Counted from the stretch's first letter, positions 16,779 through 26,222 are shown. The stretch: DNA of 46,377 bases from Collinsella sp. (GCA_019425045.1 JAHYYI010000015.1:1-46377), one strand, 5' to 3'. Program-made: numbers and translations. The notes: generated by a model from the letters alone, not told the origin.

Positions 16779-17612
16779 GTGTTGGAAGAGAACGTGTCGG
16801 ATAAAACTAAATATATAACTGATGTTCCTTGTGGTACGTCAATGATCGCTCAAGTCATTGATCGGCAGAATGGCTCTCATGCTCCTGTGGCGACGGAATT
16901 TCCGCCTCCCGTCGAGAACCCTGCTCCGGCGCAAGGTTTCGTAGCGACAGGAAGCTATAAGGCACCCGCTGCCGATCCCAATGCTGCTGCTCCCAAGAAA
17001 GGTGGGCCAGGCTACTTTGCCTTCAAGCGAGCCTTTGACATCGTGTTCTCTGCTGGCGTCTGTGTGGTATTGGCTATCCCCGTCGTAGCCGCATGCATCG
17101 CCATAGAGATTGACTCCCCCGGCAAGCCGTTTTTTCGCCAAAAGCGAGTCGGTAAGGGCGGCAAGCCTATCTATATCTTCAAACTCCGAACCATGGTCTC
17201 TGATGCTCACGAGCATCCTGAGAAGTACATGACTCCCGAGCAGTTGGCGCAATGGCAGCGCGAACAAAAGGTTGACGATGACCCTCGCATTACGCGCGTT
17301 GGTCGTTTTCTACGTCACACTTCGCTCGACGAATTGCCGCAGTTCATCAACGTTCTTATAGGGGATTTATCCGTTATTGGACCAAGGCCTGTGACGCTCG
17401 AAGAAACCTACGAGTACGGTGACGCTCGCGACGAAGTTCTTGCTTGTAAGCCGGGCATTACTGGCTGGTGGGCCGCAACGGATCGTAATGACTCGACTTG
17501 GGGGAGTGGTCAGCGACAGGCCCGTGAACTCTTCTACGTTCGTCATCAGTCGCTTGGACTTGACGCCCGCGTGTTCGTCAAAACGTTCAAGGCGATGAGG
17601 AGGGGAAAATAA
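16779..17612 (+). CDS. Polyprenyl-phosphate sugar-1-phosphate transferase (bacterial sugar transferase)
   Basis: This enzyme starts repeat-unit assembly by moving a sugar-1-phosphate from a nucleotide sugar to undecaprenyl phosphate at the membrane. The 277-residue protein has a Pro/Ala-rich N-terminal stretch of about 80 residues and a single hydrophobic re-entrant helix near residues 86-109 (FDIVFSAGVCVVLAIPVVAA). The catalytic region follows: FFRQKRVGKGGKPIYIFKLRTM, then RHTSLDELPQFINVLIGDLSVIGPRP with the conserved Asp-Glu pair. It matches the short, single-domain initiating transferases. The start could be GTG 16779 or GTG 16794. A small hairpin (16760-16774) lies over the ribosome-site region. 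Sugar specificity is unknown. Confidence 0.92.
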   Translation: MLEENVSDKTKYITDVPCGTSMIAQVIDRQNGSHAPVATEFPPPVENPAPAQGFVATGSYKAPAADPNAAAPKKGGPGYFAFKRAFDIVFSAGVCVVLAIPVVAACIAIEIDSPGKPFFRQKRVGKGGKPIYIFKLRTMVSDAHEHPEKYMTPEQLAQWQREQKVDDDPRITRVGRFLRHTSLDELPQFINVLIGDLSVIGPRPVTLEETYEYGDARDEVLACKPGITGWWAATDRNDSTWGSGQRQARELFYVRHQSLGLDARVFVKTFKAMRRGK

Positions 17613-17614
17613 TA

Positions 17615-18439
17615 ATGCAATACCCTGCCTATACCGTACTTATGAGCCTGTATGCTAAGGAGCGCCCAGAGTACCTTAAAGAGTCGATTGACAGCATGCT
17701 TGCTCAGACCGTGCCGCCGACTGAAATTGTCATGGTCAAAGATGGTCCATTGACGGACGAACTGGAAGCCGTGCTTCTGGATTATGACTCCGCACACCCC
17801 AAATTGTTCAACTTCGTTTCGTACGCTAAGAACCGCGGTCTCGGATATGCCCTGCAGCAGGGCATGCTCGCCTGCTCCAACGAGATTGTCGCTCGCATGG
17901 ACACCGATGACGTTGCCCGACCCGACCGCATGGAGAAGCAGCTCGCCGCCCTAGATGGCGGTTTAGACATGGTCGGCAGCGATGTTTCCGAGTTCATTGA
18001 TTCGCCCGACAAGCCCGTAGCCACAACCGAACTACCTAAAGGCTTAGATGCAATCCTTGCCTACTCCAAGAGACGCAATCCCTTTCGTCACCCTCCCATG
18101 ACGTTTAGAAAGTCAAAGGTGATGGAAGCGGGCAACTACAGTTCAGACTTCCTCTATTTTGAGGACTGGGACCTCTTCAACAGAATGCTCGCGTGCGGCT
18201 GCCGTGCGGACAATTTGGGTGAGCCCTTAGTTGCCATGCGCGTAAGCGAGGACTTCTACGCCCGCAGGGGCGGAGTTCAGTACCTCAAGTACGCCAAGGC
18301 CTTCAAGAGAGCGCAGGTAGAGCGGGGATATTTCACTGAACGCGACTATGTCTGCTCATATGTGCCGCACGCGCTGGTCTGCCTTATGCCCAATTCGCTG
18401 AGGTCGCTGATCTATCGAATTCTTCTACGGAGGGCGTAG
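17615..18439 (+). CDS. Glycosyltransferase family 2
   Basis: The 274-residue protein is a GT-A fold transferase. YTVLMSLYAKERPEYLKESIDSMLAQT at the start and ARMDTDDVARPDRM near residue 90, with a DxD-type metal site, are typical of GT2. GGNY/DFLYFEDWDLFNRML gives the acceptor-side acidic motif. AGGAGGGG stands upstream of the ATG, which nearly abuts the preceding stop. It should add one sugar to the lipid-linked repeat unit on the cytoplasmic face. Donor and acceptor cannot be deduced. Confidence 0.9.
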   Translation: MQYPAYTVLMSLYAKERPEYLKESIDSMLAQTVPPTEIVMVKDGPLTDELEAVLLDYDSAHPKLFNFVSYAKNRGLGYALQQGMLACSNEIVARMDTDDVARPDRMEKQLAALDGGLDMVGSDVSEFIDSPDKPVATTELPKGLDAILAYSKRRNPFRHPPMTFRKSKVMEAGNYSSDFLYFEDWDLFNRMLACGCRADNLGEPLVAMRVSEDFYARRGGVQYLKYAKAFKRAQVERGYFTERDYVCSYVPHALVCLMPNSLRSLIYRILLRRA

Positions 18440-18443
18440 CAAA

Positions 18444-19436
18444 ATGACTTCCGAAGTCGATTACCCTCTGGTAAGCATTATCGTCCCCATGTACAACGTG
18501 GGGACGTTCGCGCCTCCCTGCGTGAGCTCGCTGCTCGATCAGACCTATTCGAACATCGAGATCCTTATCGTGGATGACGGCTGCACCGATGACACTATCG
18601 ATTTGATTGAAGACGCCGTTGGGGACGATCCGCGTGTCGAGATTCATCACAAGGAGAACGGAGGGCTTTCCTCCGCCCGTAACTATGGCACGCAGCGATG
18701 CCGCGGCGATTACCTCATGTATGTCGATGGAGATGACCTTATCGACCCGCGAACCGTTGAGCTTATGGTTGAAGCCGCCCTGAAATACAAAGCGCCTCTT
18801 GTTGCAGGGTCTTTCGCCAAGACATCCCCTCTCAAGAACTACCAGATGCAAAATGGGGCTTCGTTCAAGCTTGAAAGCGGCGAAGAGCATCTAAGGCGCC
18901 TTCTGCTGTTCGAGGGAGAGAGCGGATCTGCGTGGGGTAAGCTGTATTCCCGTTCTTTAATCCCCGACCTTAAGTTCCCCGAAGGGCAGCTTTTCGAGGA
19001 CATGGGTGTTATTTCGTCTATTTTTTCCCAACTGGACACCGTTGTCGTCACTGATGCTCCCTTCTATGCGTATGTGACGAGGCCCGGCTCCATCACCACA
19101 TTCAAGAGGCAGGGCCCCAAACACGTGCGGGACATGGATGCGACTATCGAAGCCGTGAGACAGGCTTCCGGGAGCAGCCTTGCCGACGAGTTCGAGTGTT
19201 TCCGTGCGTACTGCACGCTGCGCGTTGCCATGCGGGTCGATCTCGATGGCTTTGACGACATGTCTGAAGGGCGGGCCTACTTGAGGCGTGCTCGCATGCT
19301 TGCGGGTCGGGCCTCGCGGAGCCCGTTGGCGTCCCGCACCTGGAGACTGCGGTGCACGCTTTTTGCGATTTCCCCAAAGGTGCACAACGCCTTCTACGCT
19401 CTTTACGCCGTAGTTTCGGGTAAGGCGATTGGATAA
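18444..19436 (+). CDS. Glycosyltransferase family 2
   Basis: This is a second GT2 enzyme (330 residues). PLVSIIVPMYNVGTFAPPCV begins the fold, IEILIVDDGCTDDT binds the nucleotide, and YVDGDDLIDP near residue 95 carries the metal-binding DxD. GGLSSARNYG is the usual helix motif. It starts four bases after the previous gene with GGAGGGCG as ribosome site. The C-terminal third (residues 230-330) is basic and may sit against the membrane. Its specificity is unknown. Confidence 0.9.
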   Translation: MTSEVDYPLVSIIVPMYNVGTFAPPCVSSLLDQTYSNIEILIVDDGCTDDTIDLIEDAVGDDPRVEIHHKENGGLSSARNYGTQRCRGDYLMYVDGDDLIDPRTVELMVEAALKYKAPLVAGSFAKTSPLKNYQMQNGASFKLESGEEHLRRLLLFEGESGSAWGKLYSRSLIPDLKFPEGQLFEDMGVISSIFSQLDTVVVTDAPFYAYVTRPGSITTFKRQGPKHVRDMDATIEAVRQASGSSLADEFECFRAYCTLRVAMRVDLDGFDDMSEGRAYLRRARMLAGRASRSPLASRTWRLRCTLFAISPKVHNAFYALYAVVSGKAIG

Positions 19437-19461
19437 ACCACATGAGCAAAGGGTTGATAAG

Positions 19462-20478
19462 GTGAGATTTTCGGTAATAGTTCCAGTTTACAACGTTGAG
19501 GATTACCTTGAAGACTGTCTGGCAAGCATCGCACGCCAGGACTACTCTGACTACGAGGTCGTCATCGTCGACGACGGCTCGACCGACGGCAGCGCTGCTA
19601 TCTATGAACGCTTTGCCTCGGAGGCAGATGTTCCCGTTCATATAATCAAGCAGGAAAACAAGGGGCTGCTTCAAGCTCGGCGCGCCGGAATTAAAGCCGC
19701 TAATGGTGATTATTTCTGGCATGTCGACGGCGATGACGGGCTTGCGATTCAGGCGATGGATGCTGTCTCTGGAATTATTGACGAATTTAATCCTGATGTC
19801 GTGCTAATCGGTCTTAGCGAATCTCCAACTTTCAATTCCTTGCTCCCCGGAGGAATGCCAGGCAAAGAGCGTTTCTATAGCGGAGAAAGCCTCAACGATG
19901 TGCGCTCTGCGTTCCTCGATGGATATATCCCTAATATGGTGACCAAAATCGCTCGAAGGTCGTGCGTAGATGTTGATTCCGATTATTCGCGTTATGGAAA
20001 GCTGCAGCTTGGAGAAGATCAGCTACAGAGTCTTTTCCTTCTCAACAGCATGAGAAGTGCGGCATGCATTCGGGAGCCTTTGTATTTTTACCGTCATAAC
20101 GCGAGCAGCATCACGGCCAATTACCGTGAAGGTCGGATTACCCAGTATGCCGTGGTCAAAGAAGCCGTCTATCGGCAGGCACTTGAGTGGGATGCCAAAT
20201 GGACGGGGCACGATTTTGCCAAGACTGCACTTGCAGGCTACCTATCTAACGGTTTCTATGACATGCGAAAAAACGTCGGTGTGAAGTGGTATCAGCGACA
20301 GTTTCAGGAGTTCAGGAACACTTCTCTGTATGCATCTGCAATTACGCACCGCAAATCCTTGAGACTTGAACAGCGGGTCTTCTTTGATTTTCTTGAAAGG
20401 AAATCGGACATTCTAGCGTATTGGTGCCTTCTTTGCTGCCGTGCAACTACACCGCTTGTCAGGAGAACGGCGCGATGA
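19462..20478 (+). CDS. Glycosyltransferase family 2
   Basis: This is the third GT2 enzyme of the operon (338 residues). It shows RFSVIVPVYNVEDYLEDCL, VVIVDDGSTDGS and HVDGDDG. I chose the GTG at 19462 because AAAGGG lies eight bases before it and the family's conserved start follows at once; the in-frame TTG 33 bases upstream has no good site. Its stop overlaps the start of the EpsG-like gene by four bases (ATGA), which suggests translational coupling. With the initiating transferase, three GT2 enzymes point to a repeat unit of about four residues, unless the lost GT14 gene once added another. Confidence 0.9.
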   Translation: MRFSVIVPVYNVEDYLEDCLASIARQDYSDYEVVIVDDGSTDGSAAIYERFASEADVPVHIIKQENKGLLQARRAGIKAANGDYFWHVDGDDGLAIQAMDAVSGIIDEFNPDVVLIGLSESPTFNSLLPGGMPGKERFYSGESLNDVRSAFLDGYIPNMVTKIARRSCVDVDSDYSRYGKLQLGEDQLQSLFLLNSMRSAACIREPLYFYRHNASSITANYREGRITQYAVVKEAVYRQALEWDAKWTGHDFAKTALAGYLSNGFYDMRKNVGVKWYQRQFQEFRNTSLYASAITHRKSLRLEQRVFFDFLERKSDILAYWCLLCCRATTPLVRRTAR

Positions 20479-21740
20479 CGAAAACGACAGGGATCGGTCT
20501 GGGCACAGGTGGGTTGGAGATCTCGTGTGGAGGTGATAGCGCTTTTGGTATCGCAGTACTCATCACTGTCACTGCTTTCTTTTCGCCCGTGCTAGCGCTT
20601 TGCCTATCGACTATCTTGTTCGCTGGGAATCCCTCTAGGAAAATGGCAGCGTCATGTGCATTTGGCATAGCGGTTTCCATGGCTTTAATCACTTCGGGGA
20701 TTGAGTATCGGCACCCCGTAGACGTGACGCGGTGGATGGCTGAGTGCCAGTTTTACACCGGCAAGGACTTCTTGTCTGTGCTGTCCAGCTCAAACGCCGA
20801 CCATGATGGCCTTATTGTTTGGAACGTTTGGTGTTGGCTTGTTGGGAATAGCGGCAATCTCGCTCTACTGCAGGTAAGTGGGTCTTTTGTGGGATTTGGT
20901 CTGACCTCATGGGTGGTAATGGACGCCTGTGCTCGCGAGAGAACTGATACTGTAGCTTTTATCGCACTATTCATTTTCGTCGTTCTCGCTGTTCATATGC
21001 AGGCCATCGTTGCCTACATGAGATCGACTTTGGGTTGCATTTTGTGCGCGACCGCATTCTACATCCGACGTTCCTATGGCGTTAAGGATTCCATTCTCTC
21101 ATTATTGTTGATTCTGCTGGCGTGTGGGATTCACACGTCGATGGTGGTTGCCTTCGCCCTGTTCATCCTCCAGCCCTTTATTGCGAAAAATCCAAAGAGC
21201 GGGGCTCTTATCTGCGCACTCGCCTTAGCAGCAGTTGCTTCTGCCGCCACATTCTTGATTACGTCGCATGTACTTGACGGCTTACCTTTGGTTGGGGACG
21301 CGATTAGGAAAGCAAGCGTTTATACGGAGGGGACCGGATGGGATCAACAGCAGGCCAAGGACAGCCTCGCTGTCGCAGGTCATGTGTTATCTATGATACT
21401 TCTGGGGATGCTTCTCTTGCGGACGTTCTTGACGAGCCAGGACGACTATCGGTTTCCCGTCATGCTCGTGATGAGCTTCTGCGTTTTTGCTATGGAAGCG
21501 ACCTTGGTCAATGTCGGGAACAGGCTCATCTACATTCCCTTGCTTATTGGATCAACTTTGTGCCTCAACAATGAGGAAAGAAAGGCACTGTCCAAGCAAC
21601 GATGGCCCCTTCTTTTGGACCTTTGTTTATTTGTCATCGCCGCTCTCGTCTGCCTCCTTGCGTTGAGAGATTTTGTTCCCTCCTTTAACTACATTGGAGT
21701 TGCGAAATATGCGGTTTTCTATCCGTCGATTCTTTTTTAA
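20475..21740 (+). CDS. EpsG/Wzy-like polysaccharide polymerase, integral membrane protein
   Basis: The 421-residue protein is strongly hydrophobic with about ten membrane segments. After the third segment it has DVTRWMAECQFYTGKDFLSVL, similar to the RYxxD/E-type loop of EpsG proteins that polymerise exopolysaccharide repeat units outside the membrane. No other polymerase candidate exists in this operon, and the flippase is next door, which supports the Wzy-type role. AGGAGAACGG precedes the ATG at 20475. The sequence family is weakly conserved, so the assignment depends largely on topology and context. Confidence 0.78.
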   Translation: MTKTTGIGLGTGGLEISCGGDSAFGIAVLITVTAFFSPVLALCLSTILFAGNPSRKMAASCAFGIAVSMALITSGIEYRHPVDVTRWMAECQFYTGKDFLSVLSSSNADHDGLIVWNVWCWLVGNSGNLALLQVSGSFVGFGLTSWVVMDACARERTDTVAFIALFIFVVLAVHMQAIVAYMRSTLGCILCATAFYIRRSYGVKDSILSLLLILLACGIHTSMVVAFALFILQPFIAKNPKSGALICALALAAVASAATFLITSHVLDGLPLVGDAIRKASVYTEGTGWDQQQAKDSLAVAGHVLSMILLGMLLLRTFLTSQDDYRFPVMLVMSFCVFAMEATLVNVGNRLIYIPLLIGSTLCLNNEERKALSKQRWPLLLDLCLFVIAALVCLLALRDFVPSFNYIGVAKYAVFYPSILF

Positions 21741-21785
21741 TAGACTGGCTCACGCCCCCTTCATCTTGAATGGGGGTGGCTGCCG

Positions 21786-23042
21786 GTGAAGCACGGTACA
21801 TTCTACAAGAACACGCTATGGCAGTATGTCCTTCAGATACTCAAGTATCTCTTTCCGCTGCTGCTCATTCCCTATCTAACCCGTGTTCTTGGAACGGAAG
21901 GTTATGCGGTCTATGCCTATGTTCTCTCCTTCATGGGCGTGGTCCAAACCATCGCCGATTTCGGCTTTACACTCTCTGGTACCAAGAAGGTAGTTGATCT
22001 CAGGGGGGACACTGCAGCTCTCTCCCGCCTCGTGGGGGCGATAACGGTCGCACGCCTCATGTTGCTCTGCGGCCTTTTCTTCTGTGTCATGGTAGTAACA
22101 CGCTTTATTCCTATTATGGCCGAGAATACGGTCTACGTCATCTGGGCGTTCTTTGCAACGGCAGGTCGCACAGTGCTGCCCGACTTCATCTTTCAGGGAA
22201 ATGAGCGTATGGGGCCTTTGACGACCCGATATTTCGCATCCAAGGGAGTGCAGGTCGCGCTTACGATCCTTCTCGTACGCGGGCCGGGGGACCTTATCCT
22301 CGTTGCCGTAGCTGACGTACTGTCGGAGATCGTCGACATCGCATGGAGCTATCGCGCCCAGAAGCGCATGTTCGGCGTCGGTATAGCAAGGCCCACCTTT
22401 AAGGAGAGCTTCGAGGAACTACGCGTCTCCGCTATCTATTGCGTTTCGAACGTCAGCTCCTCTCTTTTCTCTGGATTCACAACGGTGATTATCGGGTTAG
22501 CGATCACAAGCAAGACGGACATCGCCTTTTGGTCGCTTACGCTCACGACTGTGAATGCCGTGCAGTCGCTCTACACGCCTATTGCTAACAGCCTTTACCC
22601 CCATATGATCAAGAACAGAGACTTCGGGTTCGCACGAAAGTTGGCGCTGGTTGCGTTGCCTGTTCTCGTCCTAGGTATCGTTGCGTATTGCGCTCTCTCT
22701 AAGCCTATCATGCTCGTCCTCGGAGGACCCGAGTACGTTGGCGGTGCCCATGTTATGTGGATGATCTCGCCGATCTTTATCTTCTCATTTTACGGAATTC
22801 TGATTGGCTGGCCGGTTCTGGGCGCCATGGGGCATGTAAAGGAGCTGACCGTCTCGACGTTATTCACTGGGATCGTTAATGTGGTCTCGCTTCTGGCACT
22901 TTACCTTGCCGGGTTGATAACCCTTGATGTTATCTGTGTTGTTCGCTGGGGTTGCGATGCCTTGTTGTTGCTAGTAAGAGTTTTCATGCTCTGGCGCGCG
23001 GCGCGGTCGAAGACAGACTTTCATAAGAATCCTAAGGAGTAA
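21786..23042 (+). CDS. Wzx-like oligosaccharide flippase
   Basis: This 418-residue protein has about 12 membrane helices and belongs to the MATE-like polysaccharide exporter group. Family features include the start WQYVLQILKYLFPLLLIPYLTRVLGTEG (hydrophobic with conserved PYLTR) and FQGNERM in the middle. It would move the lipid-linked repeat unit to the outer face for polymerisation. The start is a GTG after GGGGGTGGCT. Its stop overlaps the ATG of the LicD gene (TAATG). Confidence 0.9.
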   Translation: MKHGTFYKNTLWQYVLQILKYLFPLLLIPYLTRVLGTEGYAVYAYVLSFMGVVQTIADFGFTLSGTKKVVDLRGDTAALSRLVGAITVARLMLLCGLFFCVMVVTRFIPIMAENTVYVIWAFFATAGRTVLPDFIFQGNERMGPLTTRYFASKGVQVALTILLVRGPGDLILVAVADVLSEIVDIAWSYRAQKRMFGVGIARPTFKESFEELRVSAIYCVSNVSSSLFSGFTTVIIGLAITSKTDIAFWSLTLTTVNAVQSLYTPIANSLYPHMIKNRDFGFARKLALVALPVLVLGIVAYCALSKPIMLVLGGPEYVGGAHVMWMISPIFIFSFYGILIGWPVLGAMGHVKELTVSTLFTGIVNVVSLLALYLAGLITLDVICVVRWGCDALLLLVRVFMLWRAARSKTDFHKNPKE

Positions 23043-23872
23043 TGATGCAGTACCTTCCCACAATGGAAATCCAAAAACTCTTGCTTGCTATGCTCGTCGA
23101 TTTTGACAGGATGACAAACGAGCATGGGCTTCGTTATTCACTTGATGGCGGCACGCTTCTAGGTGCCGTGAGACACAGAGGATTCATTCCTTGGGATGAC
23201 GATATCGACGTCATTATGCCCAGGCCTGATTTCGATGAACTTGCATCACATCCCGAGTGGGTGCCTGCTGGGTTGACTGCCAATATTCCTGGACGCAAGG
23301 GGTACATCTATCCCTTCATGAAACTGACCAACCCTTCATGGAGGGCGCAGGAACCGCACTTAGAAGAGGTGATCGAAGAGTTTCTCTGGATCGACATTTT
23401 TCCCGCTGATGCCATGCCTGACGAAAATACTGAGAAAGCGACCCTAATGGCGGCTCAGGAAAAGACATTCTTTAGGGCATTGCGGTCATACGTAAACATC
23501 AAAACATCTACTTCAAATCCGTTGAAAAAGGTCGCAAAACATGTCCTATTTCCGATTCATAGGGCGTTGTTTCCTGCGGAAAAGCAGTTTTCCGAGCTAG
23601 GGGAGAGGGCTCGTGGTCTTCAGTTCGGAGATACGCATGAAGCGGGGGATGTTGTTTGGGGGCCCTACAAGCCTGATAAGCCAGGTTTTCCCACCGAGGA
23701 CTTCGACAACTTGATCGATATGGAGTTCGAGAGTCGTACTTTCAAGGCGTGTCCGCACTGGGACGCGTACCTAAGGGGGCTCTACGGCGACTATATGCGG
23801 CTTCCGCCTGAGGACCAGCGGGTCACTCATGGGATGAAGGTATGGAAGGGAAATTCCGGGGAAGGAAAATAA
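23042..23872 (+). CDS. LicD family phosphotransferase
   Basis: The 276-residue protein carries the LicD core: YSLDGGTLLGAVRHRGFIPW near residue 33, then DDDIDVIMPR with the metal-binding Asp cluster, and EEFLWIDIFPADAM. LicD proteins transfer phosphocholine or, in relatives such as fukutin, polyol phosphate from a CDP donor to a glycan. The two genes that follow are an IspD-like cytidylyltransferase and an SDR, not choline genes. A polyol phosphate donor is therefore more likely than CDP-choline (inference). AAGGAG precedes the ATG; a second ATG is the next codon. Confidence 0.88.
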   Translation: MMQYLPTMEIQKLLLAMLVDFDRMTNEHGLRYSLDGGTLLGAVRHRGFIPWDDDIDVIMPRPDFDELASHPEWVPAGLTANIPGRKGYIYPFMKLTNPSWRAQEPHLEEVIEEFLWIDIFPADAMPDENTEKATLMAAQEKTFFRALRSYVNIKTSTSNPLKKVAKHVLFPIHRALFPAEKQFSELGERARGLQFGDTHEAGDVVWGPYKPDKPGFPTEDFDNLIDMEFESRTFKACPHWDAYLRGLYGDYMRLPPEDQRVTHGMKVWKGNSGEGK

Positions 23873-23875
23873 TTC

Positions 23876-24595
23876 ATGAACGTGGCAATCATCATCGCGG
23901 GCGGTGTAGGCTCGCGTATGGGGCAAGAGATCCCCAAACAGTTCATCAATGTTGGCGAGAAGCCCGTCATCGTCTACACTCTCGAGGCTTTTCAGGAGCA
24001 CCCGCTTGTGGATGCCATTGAGGTCGTATGCCTAGCCGGCTGGGAGCAGGTCTTACGCGCCTATGCAAGGCAGTACAAAATTGACAAGCTGAAGTGGGTA
24101 GTCAAAGGCGGTGCCTCTGGTCAGGAGTCTATCCGCAACGGCGTGTACAACTTTGAGGGTGTGCTTGCCGAAGATGACATTTGCATCGTTCACGACGGCG
24201 TGCGCCCCATGCTCGACCCAGAGGTTATCACCGACGTCGTCCGCGTGGCTAAGGAGCGCGGCAACGCCGTCACAAGCATGCCTTACAACGAGCAGATTTT
24301 CCTTGTGGACAAGAAGGATTCCGCCACCACTACGCAGTACATCCCCCGCGAGACGCTTCGTCGTGTGTCTACACCGCAGGCCTACCGTTTTGGGCTCCTC
24401 GACTCCAAATATCACGAGGCTTTTGAGAAAGGTGTCGGAATCGACGGCTCCAACTACACGAACACAATGATGGTCCAGCTGGGCGTGAGGCTCAACTTCG
24501 CCGTCGGGTCGGACCGCAACATCAAGCTCACCACGCCGGAAAACCTCGAGTTCTTCCGCGCATGGGCGACGGAGAGGGGTGCCCGCGATGAATAG
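23876..24595 (+). CDS. IspD/TarI-like cytidylyltransferase
   Basis: The 239-residue protein has the IspD-type nucleotidyltransferase fold. IIAGGVGSRMGQEIPKQF is the CTP-binding loop, VHDGVRPML the ribose/metal segment, and STPQAYRF and TTPENLEFF are the later motifs. IspD makes CDP-methylerythritol, while TarI/Bcs1 and the human ISPD make CDP-ribitol. The genomic position between licD and an SDR inside a polysaccharide operon favours a CDP-polyol synthase over the isoprenoid enzyme, but the substrate is not proven. It overlaps the next gene by eight bases. Confidence 0.85.
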   Translation: MNVAIIIAGGVGSRMGQEIPKQFINVGEKPVIVYTLEAFQEHPLVDAIEVVCLAGWEQVLRAYARQYKIDKLKWVVKGGASGQESIRNGVYNFEGVLAEDDICIVHDGVRPMLDPEVITDVVRVAKERGNAVTSMPYNEQIFLVDKKDSATTTQYIPRETLRRVSTPQAYRFGLLDSKYHEAFEKGVGIDGSNYTNTMMVQLGVRLNFAVGSDRNIKLTTPENLEFFRAWATERGARDE

Positions 24596-25658
24596 GCTCA
24601 AATGCCCAGAGTATATCGCCGACGTTGACAAAGTTTGCTCGCTTCCCCTGCCATGGGAGAAGCTCGCGAATAAAACGGTCGTCATCTCCGGTGCGACCGG
24701 TTTGATCGGGACCTTCCTCGTCGACGTTCTGATGCGCAAGAACGACATTGATGGGGCGCGGTGTAGCGTCATCGCTTTGGGGCGCAACATCGAGAAAGCG
24801 CGCTCGAGACTGCCGTACTTCGGTCGAGACCACTTCTCGTTTGAGGAGGGCTCCGTTGCTGCGATAGGTTACAGCCCTGCCGCCCCCGCGGACTACGTTT
24901 TGCACCTAGCGAGCTCCACTCACCCGCGCCAGTACGCTACCGATCCCATCGGCACCATCCGAGCCAACGTGGACGGCTTACAGAATCTCCTCAGCTATTC
25001 AGCCGAATGCGGTGCTAGGCTACTCTTTGCCTCATCGGTCGAGATTTATGGCCAGAACCGCGGTGACGTGGAACGTTATGATGAAAAGTACTGCGGGAAC
25101 ATCGACTGCAACACTCTTCGCGCCTGCTATAACGAATCAAAACGACTGGGCGAGGCTATGTGTCAAGCTTACCGTTCGCAGAAGGGGGTCGAGGCCGTTA
25201 TCGCGCGCATCGCGCGCGTCTACGGGCCCACACTACTGCCCGATGATTCCAAGGCACTCTCCCAGTTCCTGCATCGCTCGCTTGCCGGCGAGGACGTAGT
25301 GCTCAAGAGCGAGGGGACGCAGAAGTTCTCTTACCTGCACGTCGCAGACGCCGTGTCTGGTCTGCTTCATATACTGCTCCTTGGTATCGACGGGGAAGCC
25401 TACAACCTCGCAGATAGGGGATCCGATGTAATGTTGAAGGATCTTGCGGGACTTGTAGCTAAAGCCAGTGGTGTTAAAGTTGTATTTAAATTTCCTGACA
25501 CTCAGGAGGCCGCAGGGTACTCTAAGGCCACGCTTGCGCTGATGGATGGAAACAAGGCACGTAACGAACTTGGTTGGTCTGCGCGCATGGGCATCTCCGA
25601 AGGCATATCAAGAACGCTTTGTGTTCTCCGCTCGCTCAATAATCCCGGGGGATGCTGA
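24588..25658 (+). CDS. NAD-dependent epimerase/dehydratase (extended SDR)
   Basis: The 356-residue protein has a Rossmann fold with GATGLIGTFLVD near residue 34 and HLASSTHP. FASSVEIYG is followed by YNESKRLGE, the catalytic YxxxK. IARVYGPTLLP is typical of sugar nucleotide epimerases. I chose the ATG at 24588, which overlaps the previous gene and has GGAGAGGGG upstream, over the GTG three codons earlier. In the cassette it may supply or reduce the precursor for the CDP-linked group, or act on a sugar nucleotide. Both readings are possible. Confidence 0.87.
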   Translation: MNRLKCPEYIADVDKVCSLPLPWEKLANKTVVISGATGLIGTFLVDVLMRKNDIDGARCSVIALGRNIEKARSRLPYFGRDHFSFEEGSVAAIGYSPAAPADYVLHLASSTHPRQYATDPIGTIRANVDGLQNLLSYSAECGARLLFASSVEIYGQNRGDVERYDEKYCGNIDCNTLRACYNESKRLGEAMCQAYRSQKGVEAVIARIARVYGPTLLPDDSKALSQFLHRSLAGEDVVLKSEGTQKFSYLHVADAVSGLLHILLLGIDGEAYNLADRGSDVMLKDLAGLVAKASGVKVVFKFPDTQEAAGYSKATLALMDGNKARNELGWSARMGISEGISRTLCVLRSLNNPGGC

Positions 25659-26218
25659 TGGGCGCAAAGACGATTTGGCATGGCTTCAGAAATATGGTTT
25701 TCGGAAGGTACGATGACGATAAGTTTTGGAGAAGGCGACACGCCCTTCTTACCGGAAGTGCCCGGGGTATCCGCAAAACTTATTATTCGTTGTATGTTCA
25801 CCACGAGATGCGCAGGAGCTGTGCGGATATCATGCCTGGATGGAGCGACGATGCTTCATGCGTGTGCGAGAATTTTTTGGCGCCACCCAATATCACTGCG
25901 CACGGCATCAACGGTATAGTCATTGCGGGGGGGGCAACCATAGGGCGAAATGTGACCATCTTTCACCAAGTAACTATAGGACGCAGCAGAGGGAAAGCTC
26001 CCGTTATTGGTGATAATGTCTTCATCGGTCCCGGCGCCAAGATTTTCGGAGGAATTCGCGTGGGTAATAACGTCAAGATCGGAGCAAACTGCGTTGTGTT
26101 CCAAGACGTACCCGATAACTCGACGGTTGTTCTCGATAAACCGCGAATTATTGAACATAAGCAGCCTTCACCTTATATCGTTGCCGAGGAAGGCGAGTAT
26201 AAACCCCGCGAGTGGTAG
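25658..26218 (+). CDS. Hexapeptide-repeat O-acyltransferase (CysE-like fold)
   Basis: The 186-residue protein has a short helical N-terminus and a C-terminal left-handed beta-helix. Isoleucine-patch repeats include GINGIVIAGGATIGRNVTIFHQVTIG, interrupted by a loop, and NVKIGANCVVFQDVPDNSTVV near the end. The fold and HQVTIG pattern match serine acetyltransferase-type enzymes, but in this operon it most likely O-acetylates a sugar. The ATG at 25658 shares its first base with the last base of the previous gene's stop (TGATG), and GGGGG is correctly spaced for it. Confidence 0.87.
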   Translation: MGAKTIWHGFRNMVFGRYDDDKFWRRRHALLTGSARGIRKTYYSLYVHHEMRRSCADIMPGWSDDASCVCENFLAPPNITAHGINGIVIAGGATIGRNVTIFHQVTIGRSRGKAPVIGDNVFIGPGAKIFGGIRVGNNVKIGANCVVFQDVPDNSTVVLDKPRIIEHKQPSPYIVAEEGEYKPREW

Positions 26219-26222
26219 ACAT

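Noticed and set aside
23876..24595. IspD of the isoprenoid pathway
   Set aside because: Sequence motifs alone allow it, but its place between licD and an SDR inside the polysaccharide operon makes a CDP-polyol synthase more likely; kept as an alternative only.
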